Below the pieces are notes generated by a model. That model searched no databases. It saw only the letters and a list, made by a program, of their open reading frames with translations, and was not told where the DNA came from. 5,109 nucleotides of DNA from the NCBI GenBank assembly GCA_013290035.1, contig JABCYT010000328.1, positions 1 through 5,109 on the forward strand, in the 5' to 3' direction. This DNA comes from Alphaproteobacteria bacterium (GTDB lineage Bacteria; Pseudomonadota; Alphaproteobacteria; Reyranellales; Reyranellaceae). Numbering within the stretch: position 1 is the first letter of the stretch; every line of letters starts with the position of its first letter. The position numbers were made by a program, and so were the translations under genes. Below are positions 1-5,109 of this stretch, piece after piece.

Positions 1-630
1 GGCCGCCAGGATGTCGCCGGTCGTGCCACGCAAGGTGCAGCACATGGCGGCCAGCGCGGTCAGCATGATCCATTTGTCCCACAGATCCTGGTTGATGTTG
101 CCGTTCAGGCCACCGTCGATGCCGGCTTTCTTGCAGGCCGCGTCGAGTTCCTTGAGATGCTCGCGCGCCGGCTTGCCCGAGCGTTCGCCGAACGACACCG
201 CGGCGAACGGGCTCGAGTGCATGACCTCGCCGTTGGGGCCCAGCATGCCGCCGATGCGCGCCAGGCCACCCGCGACTTTCTCGGCGCCGAACTTCTTGTC
301 GAGTACGCCGAAATGGGCGTGGCCGTTCAGCATCGGCACGATGGTGGTGGCGGGCCCGACCGCCGGCGCGATCGATGCCATCGCCGACTCGAGGTCGTAG
401 GCCTTGCAGGCCAGGATGACGACGTCGTAGGGGCCGCCGTCGCCGCCCCTGGTCACGACCTTGACCGGCAGGACGGCGTCGCCCTTGGGGCTTTTCACCA
501 CCAGGCCTTCTTTTTTGATCTTGGCGGCACGCGGCTCGCGCAGCAGGAAGGTCACGTCGGCGCCGCTCTGGTGAAGGCGGGCGCCGAAATAGCCGCCGAC
601 CGCACCGGCGCCGAGGATCAGGATCTTCAC
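1..630 (-). CDS. Ketopantoate reductase family protein (PanE/ApbA-like, 2-dehydropantoate 2-reductase-like), 3' end cut by window edge
   Basis: The first 210 residues are present; family members are usually about 300-330 residues, so roughly the C-terminal third lies outside the window. The protein starts MKILILGAGAVGGYFGARL, a Rossmann NADP-binding glycine motif at residues 7-13. The next landmarks are a strand ending in VILACKAYD (71-79) and MLNG (100-103), which fits the conserved Asn of PanE. LWDKW (183-187) carries the expected catalytic Lys at 186. The family reduces ketopantoate to pantoate with NADPH in the cytosol, but here the residue four after the Lys is Leu, not the usual Asn, so the substrate may differ (see findings). 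The start is GTG at 630-628, supported by an AAAGGA Shine-Dalgarno nine or ten bases upstream and by a 4-base overlap (GTGA) with the stop of the upstream HAD gene, so the two are probably translationally coupled. Family assignment is firm; the exact reaction is not. Confidence 0.9.
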   Translation of the reverse strand, partial: MKILILGAGAVGGYFGARLHQSGADVTFLLREPRAAKIKKEGLVVKSPKGDAVLPVKVVTRGGDGGPYDVVILACKAYDLESAMASIAPAVGPATTIVPMLNGHAHFGVLDKKFGAEKVAGGLARIGGMLGPNGEVMHSSPFAAVSFGERSGKPAREHLKELDAACKKAGIDGGLNGNINQDLWDKWIMLTALAAMCCTLRGTTGDILAA

Positions 631-1307
631 GTCTTGGTGCTCCTTTGGGCGACCCAGTCGGCGAGCCAGGTCGCGAGGTCGTCGGTCTGATGATGGATGT
701 GATCGAGATTGAGATCGGCCGCGCGCTTCACGCTCTCGTCGGTGCGGATCCACACGGTGCGCATGCCCATGTCGCTGGCCGGCTTGAGGTTGATGGCGAT
801 GTCGTCGGCCATGGCCGCGCGCGTCGGATCGATGCCGTGCTTCACCACCAGCTTGTCGTAGATCTGCTGGTGCGGCTTGGGCCAGTAGTCGCCGGCCACG
901 ATGTCGAAGATCGCCTCGAAATGGTGCGCCACGCCCAGCCGCTCCATCACGCGCTCGGCATGCGGCACGTCGCCCGCGGTGAAGATGATCTTGCGGCCGG
1001 GCAACGCCTTGAGCGCAGCCTCCAACTCCGGGCTCGCGGGCACCGGCGAATAGTCGATGTCGTGCACATAGTCGAGATAGTGGCGCGGATCGACGCCGTG
1101 CAGGGTCATCATGCCCCGCATCGAGGTGCCGTGGTCGCGCCAGTAGGCCTTCTGCACCCGCCGTGCTTCCTCGGGGTCGACCTTCAGCCAGTCGGAGATG
1201 TAGCGGCCGATGCGCACGTCGATCTGGGCGAAGAGATTGCAGCGCGCCGGATAGAGCGTGTTGTCGAGGTCGAACAGCCAGACGTCTGGATCGTGGAGCG
1301 GAGGCAT
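627..1307 (-). CDS. HAD-superfamily hydrolase, pyrimidine 5'-nucleotidase type (Sdt1/Phm8-like)
   Basis: This is a 226-residue soluble protein with all four HAD motifs. Motif I is DLDNT (13-17), with nucleophile Asp13 and acid/base Asp15. Motif II is the Thr of IIFTAG (110). Motif III is Lys144 in YWPKPH. Motif IV is the acidic pair Asp168-Asp169 in AMADDI. A helical cap sits between motifs I and II. The DLDNTLYP start and the KPHQQIYDKL segment are typical of the pyrimidine 5'-nucleotidase group related to yeast Sdt1, which dephosphorylates UMP/CMP-like nucleotides; HAD substrate ranges are broad, so the substrate is inferred. Length is normal. The ATG at 1307 lies just before the first strand; upstream only a weak CAGG is seen. 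It is the first gene of a leftward unit, overlapping the next gene by four bases, and is divergent from rmuC. Confidence 0.88.
   Translation of the reverse strand: MPPLHDPDVWLFDLDNTLYPARCNLFAQIDVRIGRYISDWLKVDPEEARRVQKAYWRDHGTSMRGMMTLHGVDPRHYLDYVHDIDYSPVPASPELEAALKALPGRKIIFTAGDVPHAERVMERLGVAHHFEAIFDIVAGDYWPKPHQQIYDKLVVKHGIDPTRAAMADDIAINLKPASDMGMRTVWIRTDESVKRAADLNLDHIHHQTDDLATWLADWVAQRSTKT
641..646 (-). promoter_or_regulatory. Ribosome binding site that sets the GTG start of the ketopantoate-reductase-like gene
   Basis: Read on the minus strand this is AAAGGA, followed by GCACCAAGAC and the GTG at 630. It lies inside the last codons of the HAD gene. It is the best Shine-Dalgarno match near that boundary and supports GTG as the real start, rather than a later ATG. 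Confidence 0.6.
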
Positions 1308-1365
1308 GGGCCTGAATTAACGGCCCACCGTGCGCTTGTCGAGACGGCGGCTTATAAAGGGGGCA
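1308..1365. promoter_or_regulatory. Divergent intergenic region between the HAD gene and rmuC; should hold both promoters
   Basis: Only 58 bases separate the two start codons, so both leftward and rightward promoters must lie here or reach into the flanking genes. It contains the only AT-rich patches nearby: GAATTAA (1314-1320) and TTATAAA (1352-1358). Neither has a convincing -35 box at proper spacing. TTATAAA read rightward would start transcription at about the rmuC ATG itself, so it fits the leftward direction better (TTTATA at 1358-1353). The function is inferred from position; no individual promoter is claimed. Confidence 0.35.
1357..1363 (+). promoter_or_regulatory. Ribosome binding site that decides the rmuC start
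   Basis: AAGGGGG lies directly upstream of the ATG at 1366, with the AAGG core about five bases from the start. It supports this ATG over an in-frame GTG at 1330, which has no such site and would put 12 charged or polar residues in front of the membrane segment. Confidence 0.6.
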
Positions 1366-2403
1366 ATGGATATCCTGACGATCGTGCTTTTGGCGGCCGT
1401 CGCGCTGCTCGGCCTGGTGCTGGTTCTGGTGCTGACCCGCCGTGGTGGCGGCGAGGCCGAGACCATGCGCCAGCAGCTCGCCTTGGCGCTCAGCCAACAG
1501 GCCGAGACCGTGCAGCGGGTCGAGCGTTCGCTGCGCGAGCAGGAGCAGGCGCTCGCCAAGGTCGTGGCCGAGCGGCTCGACCGCACCGAGAAGGCGACCG
1601 GCCAGATCGTCACCGACCTGCGCGAACGGCTGGTCCGCATCGACGAGGCGCAGAAGAAGATCGGCGACCTCTCGACCCAGGTCGTCGGCCTGCAGGAAGT
1701 GCTGTCCAACAAGCAGGCCCGCGGCGCCTTCGGCGAGGTCCAGCTAAACGACCTGGTGCAGAACGCCCTGCCGCCGCAGGCCTATGAATTCCAGTCGACG
1801 CTGTCCTCCGGGGCGAGGGTCGACTGCCTGCTGCATCTGCCGAACCCGCCGGGCTCGATTGCCATCGACGCCAAGTTCCCGCTCGAAAGCTACAGCGCGC
1901 TGCGCGCCGTGGCGGCGGGCGATACCGCCGCCCTGCAGGCGGCCCAGCGCGGCTTCCAGCAGGCCATCCGCAAGCACATCGGCGACATCCGCGACAAATA
2001 CATCGTGCCCGGCGAGACCGCCGAATCGGCGCTGATGTTCCTGCCGTCGGAAGCCGTCTATGCCGAGCTGCACGCCAACTTCACCGGGCTGGTCGAGGAA
2101 TCCTATCGCGCCCGCGTCTGGATCGTCTCGCCCACCACCATGATGGCGACGCTCAACACCGTGCGCGCCGTGCTGAAGGACGTGCGCATGCGCGAGCAGG
2201 CGGGCGAGATCCAGAAGACGGTCGGCCTGCTGCTCGAGGACGTGAAGCGGCTGGACGACCGGGTCGACAAGCTGAAGGGCCACTTCGCCGCGACCGAGAA
2301 GGATCTGCGCGACGTCGACATCTCCACCGACCGCATCACCAAGCGCGGCCAGCGCATCCTCGAGGTCGACCTCGGCGAGGAGCCGACTTTACCGAAGCCT
2401 TGA
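1366..2403 (+). CDS. rmuC: DNA recombination protein RmuC family, membrane-anchored
   Basis: The protein has 345 residues from the chosen ATG. Residues 3-24 form one hydrophobic membrane segment, followed by TRR, which suggests an N-terminal anchor with the rest in the cytoplasm. Residues about 30-115 are rich in Gln, Glu, Arg and Leu in heptad-like order and look like a coiled coil. The RmuC core follows with its hallmark blocks: RGAFGEVQ (119-126), DCLLHLP (153-159), AIDAKFPLESY (166-176), YIVPG (212-216), MFLPSEAVYAEL (224-235) and VWIVSPTTMMATLNTV (251-266). E. coli RmuC limits inversion at short inverted repeats, and the core is related to restriction-type nuclease folds; the biochemical activity is less settled. 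This version is shorter than the E. coli protein (about 475 residues). It is transcribed alone, divergent from the HAD gene and convergent with htpX. Confidence 0.93.
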   Translation: MDILTIVLLAAVALLGLVLVLVLTRRGGGEAETMRQQLALALSQQAETVQRVERSLREQEQALAKVVAERLDRTEKATGQIVTDLRERLVRIDEAQKKIGDLSTQVVGLQEVLSNKQARGAFGEVQLNDLVQNALPPQAYEFQSTLSSGARVDCLLHLPNPPGSIAIDAKFPLESYSALRAVAAGDTAALQAAQRGFQQAIRKHIGDIRDKYIVPGETAESALMFLPSEAVYAELHANFTGLVEESYRARVWIVSPTTMMATLNTVRAVLKDVRMREQAGEIQKTVGLLLEDVKRLDDRVDKLKGHFAATEKDLRDVDISTDRITKRGQRILEVDLGEEPTLPKP

Positions 2404-2413
2404 GCGTCTTGCC

Positions 2414-2486
2414 GGACCGCGGGCCTCCAGGCCCGCATCTTGGGTGTCGGTACGATCCCACGAGCGGACCTGGAGGTCCGCGGTCC
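2414..2486. repeat. REP/BIME-like pair of inverted 23-base units, each itself a hairpin
   Basis: The unit at 2414-2436 and the reverse complement of 2464-2486 match at 21 of 23 bases. Each unit starts GGACCGCGG on its own strand and contains an 8-bp perfect inverted repeat with a 2-base centre: 2419-2426 with 2429-2436, and 2464-2471 with 2474-2481. The two differences between units are at paired positions (G2423-C2432 versus A2468-T2477), so both hairpins stay fully paired. The 27-base spacer holds a further TGGG/CCCA pair (2441-2444 with 2457-2460). The element lies between the stops of convergent rmuC and htpX, the usual site for REP elements. It could also block transcription in both directions, but no T-tract follows either hairpin, so a classical intrinsic terminator is not claimed. 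The repeat structure is seen directly; the REP label is inference. Confidence 0.8.
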
Positions 2487-2495
2487 GCCGAGAGC

Positions 2496-3437
2496 TCAGC
2501 CCCAGGGGCCGCGGCGCGGTGCCTGCGGCGCGGCGCCCCATGGGCTGGTCTGCGGCCGCGGCGCCGCGGCGGCAGCTGGATGATAGCTGCTTGCGCCGGC
2601 CATCGCCTCGAGGCGCGCGATGCGGTCCTCCATCGGCGGATGGGTCGAGAACAGACCGCGCAGTCCGCCGGCCGACAGCGGATTGGCGATATAGAGATGC
2701 GCCGTCGCCGGATGCGACTCGGCCACCTGGTTGGGAATCTGCTGCGTGCCGGCCTGCAGCTTGGCGAGCGCCGAGGCGAGCCACAGCGGCTGGCCGGAGA
2801 TTTCCGCGCCCATGCGATCGGCCTCGTACTCGCGGCTGCGGCTGATCGCCATCTGCACCAGCGAGGCCGCCAGCGGCGCCAGGAACATGGCGGCGATGGC
2901 CACGACCGGGCTCACCATCGGACGGCCGTTTTCGTCGCGCCCGCCACCCATCAGGCCGCCGAAGGTCGCCAGCATCCCGATGGCGCCCGACAGGGTGGCG
3001 GCAATGGTCATGGTGAGGGTGTCGCGATGGCGGACGTGGCTCAGCTCGTGCGCCATGACGCCGGTGATCTCCTCGCGGCTGAGATGGCGCAGCAGGCCGG
3101 TGGTTGCCGCCACCGCGGCATGCTCGGGATCGCGGCCGGTGGCGAAGGCGTTGGGCTGCTCCTCGTCGATCAAATAGACGCGCGGCATCGGCAGGCCGGC
3201 GCGCTGGGCGAGGCCCTGCACGATACTGTAGAGCTCGGGCGCCTGGCCGGGCCCGACCTCCTGCGCGTTGCTCATGCGCAGCACCATCTTGTCGCTGTTC
3301 CAGTAAGCGAACAGGTTCATGCCCAGGGCCACCACCAGCGCCAGTATGAGGCCGGACTGGCCGCCCAGGAGGTAGCCGACGACCAGGAAGAAGCCGGTGA
3401 GGGCCGCCAAGAGAAGGGCCGTGCGAAAGTAGTTCAT
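2496..3437 (-). CDS. htpX: Protease HtpX, zinc-dependent inner-membrane metalloprotease (M48B)
   Basis: The 313-residue protein opens with two hydrophobic segments (about 5-24 and 28-46). The zinc protease signature HELSH is at 130-134 (His130, Glu131, His134). The third ligand fits Glu203 in SREYEAD (ExxxD). Two more hydrophobic stretches lie at about 143-163 and 176-198, and the conserved [13 protein letters not shown] is at 264-276. HtpX degrades misfolded or damaged membrane proteins in the cytoplasmic membrane, overlapping in role with FtsH. The C-terminus (about 281-313) is a tail rich in Ala, Pro, Gly and Trp, ending GPWG and not needed for catalysis in the core family. The ATG at 3437 has no Shine-Dalgarno sequence, but a sigma-32-like promoter lies immediately upstream (see separate entry), which fits heat-shock control. 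It is convergent with rmuC and divergent from the SDHAF4-like gene. Confidence 0.95.
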   Translation of the reverse strand: MNYFRTALLLAALTGFFLVVGYLLGGQSGLILALVVALGMNLFAYWNSDKMVLRMSNAQEVGPGQAPELYSIVQGLAQRAGLPMPRVYLIDEEQPNAFATGRDPEHAAVAATTGLLRHLSREEITGVMAHELSHVRHRDTLTMTIAATLSGAIGMLATFGGLMGGGRDENGRPMVSPVVAIAAMFLAPLAASLVQMAISRSREYEADRMGAEISGQPLWLASALAKLQAGTQQIPNQVAESHPATAHLYIANPLSAGGLRGLFSTHPPMEDRIARLEAMAGASSYHPAAAAAPRPQTSPWGAAPQAPRRGPWG

Positions 3438-3443
3438 GGCCGA

Positions 3444-3473
3444 AAAGATGGTCCGCGACGGTGGCGAATCAAG
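3444..3473 (-). promoter_or_regulatory. Candidate sigma-32 (RpoH) heat-shock promoter of htpX
   Basis: On the minus strand, CTTGAT (3473-3468) is followed 17 bases later by CATCTT (3450-3445), in the context ACCATCTTTT. This resembles the RpoH consensus CTTGAA...CCCCATNT, and the CTTGAT-to-CAT distance of 17 equals that in the E. coli dnaK P1 promoter as I recall it. Transcription would start near 3438, one base before the ATG. htpX is an RpoH target in E. coli, so the place is sensible. The match is by eye and unconfirmed. Confidence 0.5.
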
Positions 3474-3496
3474 GCGGGGGACGGCATCATGTCGGC

Positions 3497-3664
3497 ATGA
3501 CCGACGACAAGAAGCCCACTGCGGCCGACACCGCCACGCCAGAGCCTCCCAAGCCCGTCCCGCCCGAGAAGCCCAAGAAGGTGGAAGAGATCGGCGGCCC
3601 GCCCGGCCCCGAGCCGACCCGCTACGGCGACTGGCAGTTCAACGGCAAGGTGACGGACTTCTAA
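3497..3664 (+). CDS. DUF1674 family protein, succinate dehydrogenase assembly factor 4 (SDHAF4)-like
   Basis: This is a 55-residue protein. Residues 1-32 are a charged, Pro/Lys/Glu-rich, probably disordered stretch. Residues 33-55 carry the family signature [14 protein letters not shown] (33-46) and the terminal pattern NGKVTDF, which closely resembles the C-terminus of mitochondrial SDHAF4 (Sdh8). In mitochondria that factor binds the free flavinated SdhA subunit and helps its assembly with SdhB, limiting oxidant release; alphaproteobacterial homologs are assumed to act likewise in the cytoplasm. No sdh gene is in the window, so the link rests on the motif alone. I chose the ATG at 3497 because the conserved block is C-terminal and the acidic MTDDKK start is plausible. 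An in-frame GTG at 3461 would add 12 residues ([12 protein letters not shown]) without a ribosome site. It is divergent from htpX. Confidence 0.85.
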   Translation: MTDDKKPTAADTATPEPPKPVPPEKPKKVEEIGGPPGPEPTRYGDWQFNGKVTDF

Positions 3665-3673
3665 ACTGCTACC

Positions 3674-3749
3674 GTCATCCTGAGCGAAGCGAAGGATCTC
3701 ATGCCCGTGGCAAGCGGCGATGAGGTCCCTTCGCTGCGCTCAGGACGAC
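3674..3749. repeat. Imperfect palindromic intergenic repeat (GTCATCCTGAGCGAAGCGAAGG type)
   Basis: Bases 3674-3702 pair with 3720-3749 around a 17-base loop. The stem has uninterrupted runs of nine (3678-3686), eight (3688-3695) and five (3698-3702) pairs, with mismatches at 3677/3746, 3687/3736 and near 3696. The TCCTGAGCG-AGCGAAGG arm is a sequence I recognise as a widespread interspersed repeat in many bacterial genomes; its spurious translations read HPERSEGS on one strand and SFASLRMT on the other. It begins ten bases after the SDHAF4-like stop and ends 19 bases before the oxidoreductase ATG. It may act as an mRNA stem-loop between the two genes; there is no T-tract for a clear terminator. 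Its copy number in this genome cannot be judged here. Confidence 0.8.
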
Positions 3750-3753
3750 AGAT

Positions 3754-3759
3754 GGTGAT
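3754..3759 (+). promoter_or_regulatory. Weak ribosome binding site of the FAD oxidoreductase
   Basis: GGTGAT matches the downstream half of the full Shine-Dalgarno sequence (GGAGGTGAT) and lies nine bases before the ATG at 3769. No AGGAG-type site is present. It is immediately downstream of the palindromic repeat, so the leader of this gene is largely repeat-derived. Confidence 0.35.
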
Positions 3760-3768
3760 GTTGCTCAG

Positions 3769-5097
3769 ATGATTGCGACAAAGAATATCTTCCATCCCGA
3801 CTTCAAGGCGCAGCCTTGGTGGTGGGAGGCCTGGACGCCCAACAACGCGCTCTCGCAGGATCCGCCGGCCAGGACCGACATCGTGATCGTGGGCGCGGGC
3901 TATGGCGGCCTGTCGACGGCGCTCGAGCTGCGTCGCAACGGCGTCGGCGCCGTCGTGCTGGAGCGCGGCGATTTCGGCGTCGGCGCCTCGACGCGCAACG
4001 GCGGCATGATCTCGGGCGGCACCAATCTCGGCAAGGGTCTGGGCGGCAAGAGCCCGATCGCCGAGGAGTTCGAGCGCAAGAAAGCCGAGCTGATGGGCGC
4101 GGGTGCCGACTCGCTCACCGTGCTCGAGGACATCATCGCCCGCGAGAAGATCGAGTGCGGCCTGCACAGGAACGGCCGCTTCGTCGGCGCCTGGACGCCC
4201 AAGCACTATGCCGACCTCGCGACCAAGGTCGAGACCTACAACAAGTACGCCAATGCCGGCGCCACCATGGTGCCGCGCGAGCGCCAGCGCGAGTTCATCG
4301 CGTCGGACTATTACTTCGGCGGCATGCATGCCACGCGCGCCGGCCACCTGCATCCCGCGCTCTACTACAAGGGCTTGCTGGAAGCCGCGCACCGCCAGGG
4401 CGCCATCCTGTGCGCCAACGTCGAGGCCGAGCGCATCGAGAAGACCGCGACTGGCTGGCGGGTGCGGACCTCGAAAGGACCGGTGCAATGCCGCGAGGTG
4501 GTGGTCGCCACCAACGGCTATACCGGCGACCTGACGCCCCGCCTGAAGCGCCGCGTCGTGCCGGTGGCGAGCCACATCATCGCCACCGAGGATCTGCCGG
4601 AACCGGCGGACAGGCTGATCCCCGAGCGGCGCGCCGTCGGCGACACCAAGCGCGTGCTGACCTATTACCGGCCGTCGCCCGACGGCAAGCGGCTGATCTT
4701 CGGCGGCCGCGCGCGCTTCACCGCAGCGCCGCCGGAGGTGAGCGCGCCGGCGCTCTACCAATACATGATCGACCGCTTCCCGCAGCTCGACGGCATCCGC
4801 ATCACCCATGTGTGGACGGGCAACGTCGCCTTCGCGCTCGATTACATGCCGCACATGGGCACCGACCAGGGCCTGCACTATCTGCTGGGCTGCAACGGCA
4901 ATGGCGTCGCCATGATGACCTATCTCGGCACCCAGACCGCCAAGAAGATCGCGGGCGGCAGCAACGCACCGATCAACCCGCTGGACGGCCGCGACTTTCC
5001 CGAGCACGCCCTCTACAACGGCGAGCCGTGGTTCCTGCCCATGATCGGCGCCTGGTACCGCACGCGCGACTGGATCGACCGCCGGCTGGCGGCGTGA
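3769..5097 (+). CDS. FAD-dependent oxidoreductase, DAO family (gamma-glutamylputrescine oxidase / D-amino acid dehydrogenase-like)
   Basis: The protein has 442 residues, full length for the family. An N-terminal lead with an aromatic patch (PWWWEAW, 16-22) precedes the FAD-binding Rossmann motif DIVIVGAGYGGLS (37-49). Glu65 (VVLER) fits the residue that binds the FAD ribose. GASTRNGGM (72-80) is the loop typical of the PuuB/OrdL-like branch. Further family blocks are HLHPALYYKGL (193-203), VVVATNGYT (244-252), FGGR (311-314), WTGNVAFALDYMPHMG (349-364) and LLGCNGNGVAMMTYLG (372-387), the last closing over the flavin. Such enzymes oxidise amines or amino acids, usually at a secondary or gamma-glutamylated amine, giving an imine or aldehyde and reduced flavin. 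No signal peptide or membrane segment is seen, so it is probably cytosolic. The substrate cannot be read from sequence. The stop overlaps a possible next ATG (TGATG), suggesting an operon continuing to the right. Confidence 0.9.
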   Translation: MIATKNIFHPDFKAQPWWWEAWTPNNALSQDPPARTDIVIVGAGYGGLSTALELRRNGVGAVVLERGDFGVGASTRNGGMISGGTNLGKGLGGKSPIAEEFERKKAELMGAGADSLTVLEDIIAREKIECGLHRNGRFVGAWTPKHYADLATKVETYNKYANAGATMVPRERQREFIASDYYFGGMHATRAGHLHPALYYKGLLEAAHRQGAILCANVEAERIEKTATGWRVRTSKGPVQCREVVVATNGYTGDLTPRLKRRVVPVASHIIATEDLPEPADRLIPERRAVGDTKRVLTYYRPSPDGKRLIFGGRARFTAAPPEVSAPALYQYMIDRFPQLDGIRITHVWTGNVAFALDYMPHMGTDQGLHYLLGCNGNGVAMMTYLGTQTAKKIAGGSNAPINPLDGRDFPEHALYNGEPWFLPMIGAWYRTRDWIDRRLAA

Positions 5098-5109
5098 TGT
5101 CCGCCCTTC
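5097..5109 (+). CDS. Possible start of a next gene, cut by the window edge
   Basis: The oxidoreductase ends TGATG, so an ATG at 5097-5099 overlaps the stop by one base and opens a frame reading M-S-A-L. Such overlaps are common within operons. Only four codons are visible and no strong Shine-Dalgarno sequence precedes it, so this is a hint, not a gene call. Confidence 0.25.

Noticed and set aside
157..690. A 177-codon plus-strand frame opposite the ketopantoate-reductase-like gene
   Set aside because: The minus strand encodes a continuous Rossmann-fold protein with family motifs here, so this frame is a shadow.
1336..1358. TTGTCG...TTATAA as a sigma-70 promoter for rmuC
   Set aside because: The spacer would be only about 10-11 bases, and the start point would fall at or after the Shine-Dalgarno site and ATG, so it cannot serve the rmuC start as chosen.
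645..1787. A 380-codon plus-strand frame across the HAD gene and into rmuC
   Set aside because: It overlaps two genes with full sets of family motifs, one antisense and one in another frame. Its composition is the His/Arg/Ala/Gly type of GC-rich shadow frames.
2414..2486. A bidirectional intrinsic terminator
   Set aside because: The hairpins are strong, but no run of T follows on either strand, so the structure is better described as a repeat that may weakly affect termination.
2400..3500. A 366-codon plus-strand frame opposite htpX
   Set aside because: It lies antisense to a clear HtpX with HELSH and SREYEAD motifs, reads through the REP-like repeat, and shows no domain of its own.
3661..5007. 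A 448-codon open frame on the minus strand opposite the oxidoreductase
   Set aside because: It is the antisense shadow of a well-conserved DAO-family gene in GC-rich DNA. Its C-terminus is only the translated palindrome (PERSEG...SFASLRMT), and its product shows Ala/Arg/His-rich low-complexity composition without a recognisable domain.
1..5109. CRISPR array, toxin-antitoxin pair, defence island, biosynthetic cluster or integrated element
   Set aside because: No direct repeats with regular spacers, no transposase or integrase, no effector-type domains and no composition break were seen. The genes are ordinary chromosomal families.

Overview
The window is 5.1 kb of GC-rich, gene-dense bacterial chromosome. 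Strong G/C preference at third codon positions, the gene set (a DUF1674/SDHAF4-type protein, a short RmuC, an HtpX with a Pro/Trp-rich tail) and the paralog-type ketopantoate reductase point to an alphaproteobacterium, perhaps of the Rhodospirillales/Rhizobiales kind. That placement is inferred from protein character only. I see no tRNA, rRNA, CRISPR array, insertion sequence or phage gene.

Layout: Bases 1-1307 hold a leftward two-gene unit. A HAD-family pyrimidine-5'-nucleotidase-like hydrolase is followed, with a 4-base GTGA overlap, by a ketopantoate-reductase-family gene that runs off the left edge. A 58-base divergent gap separates this from rmuC (1366-2403, rightward), a membrane-anchored coiled-coil protein of the RmuC nuclease-like family. 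rmuC converges on htpX (2496-3437, leftward), a membrane zinc metalloprotease of the heat-shock/membrane quality-control class. The 92-base gap between them is almost filled by a paired, REP/BIME-like inverted repeat. Divergent from htpX is a 55-residue SDHAF4-like gene (3497-3664), followed by a second, unrelated imperfect palindrome (3674-3749). Last comes a complete FAD-dependent amine/amino-acid oxidoreductase of the DAO family (3769-5097), whose stop codon overlaps a possible next start at the right edge.

The genes are mostly housekeeping and do not form one pathway: nucleotide and redox metabolism, DNA maintenance, envelope proteolysis, succinate dehydrogenase assembly, amine oxidation. 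I do not see a new defence or biosynthetic system. The parts that merit a second look are small: the twin hairpins with a compensatory base-pair change at 2414-2486; a sigma-32-like promoter placed so close to the htpX ATG that the mRNA would be nearly leaderless; tiny upstream reading frames that end in ATGA overlaps at the starts of the SDHAF4-like and oxidoreductase genes; and the loss of the usual Asn residues after the catalytic Lys in the ketopantoate-reductase-like protein.
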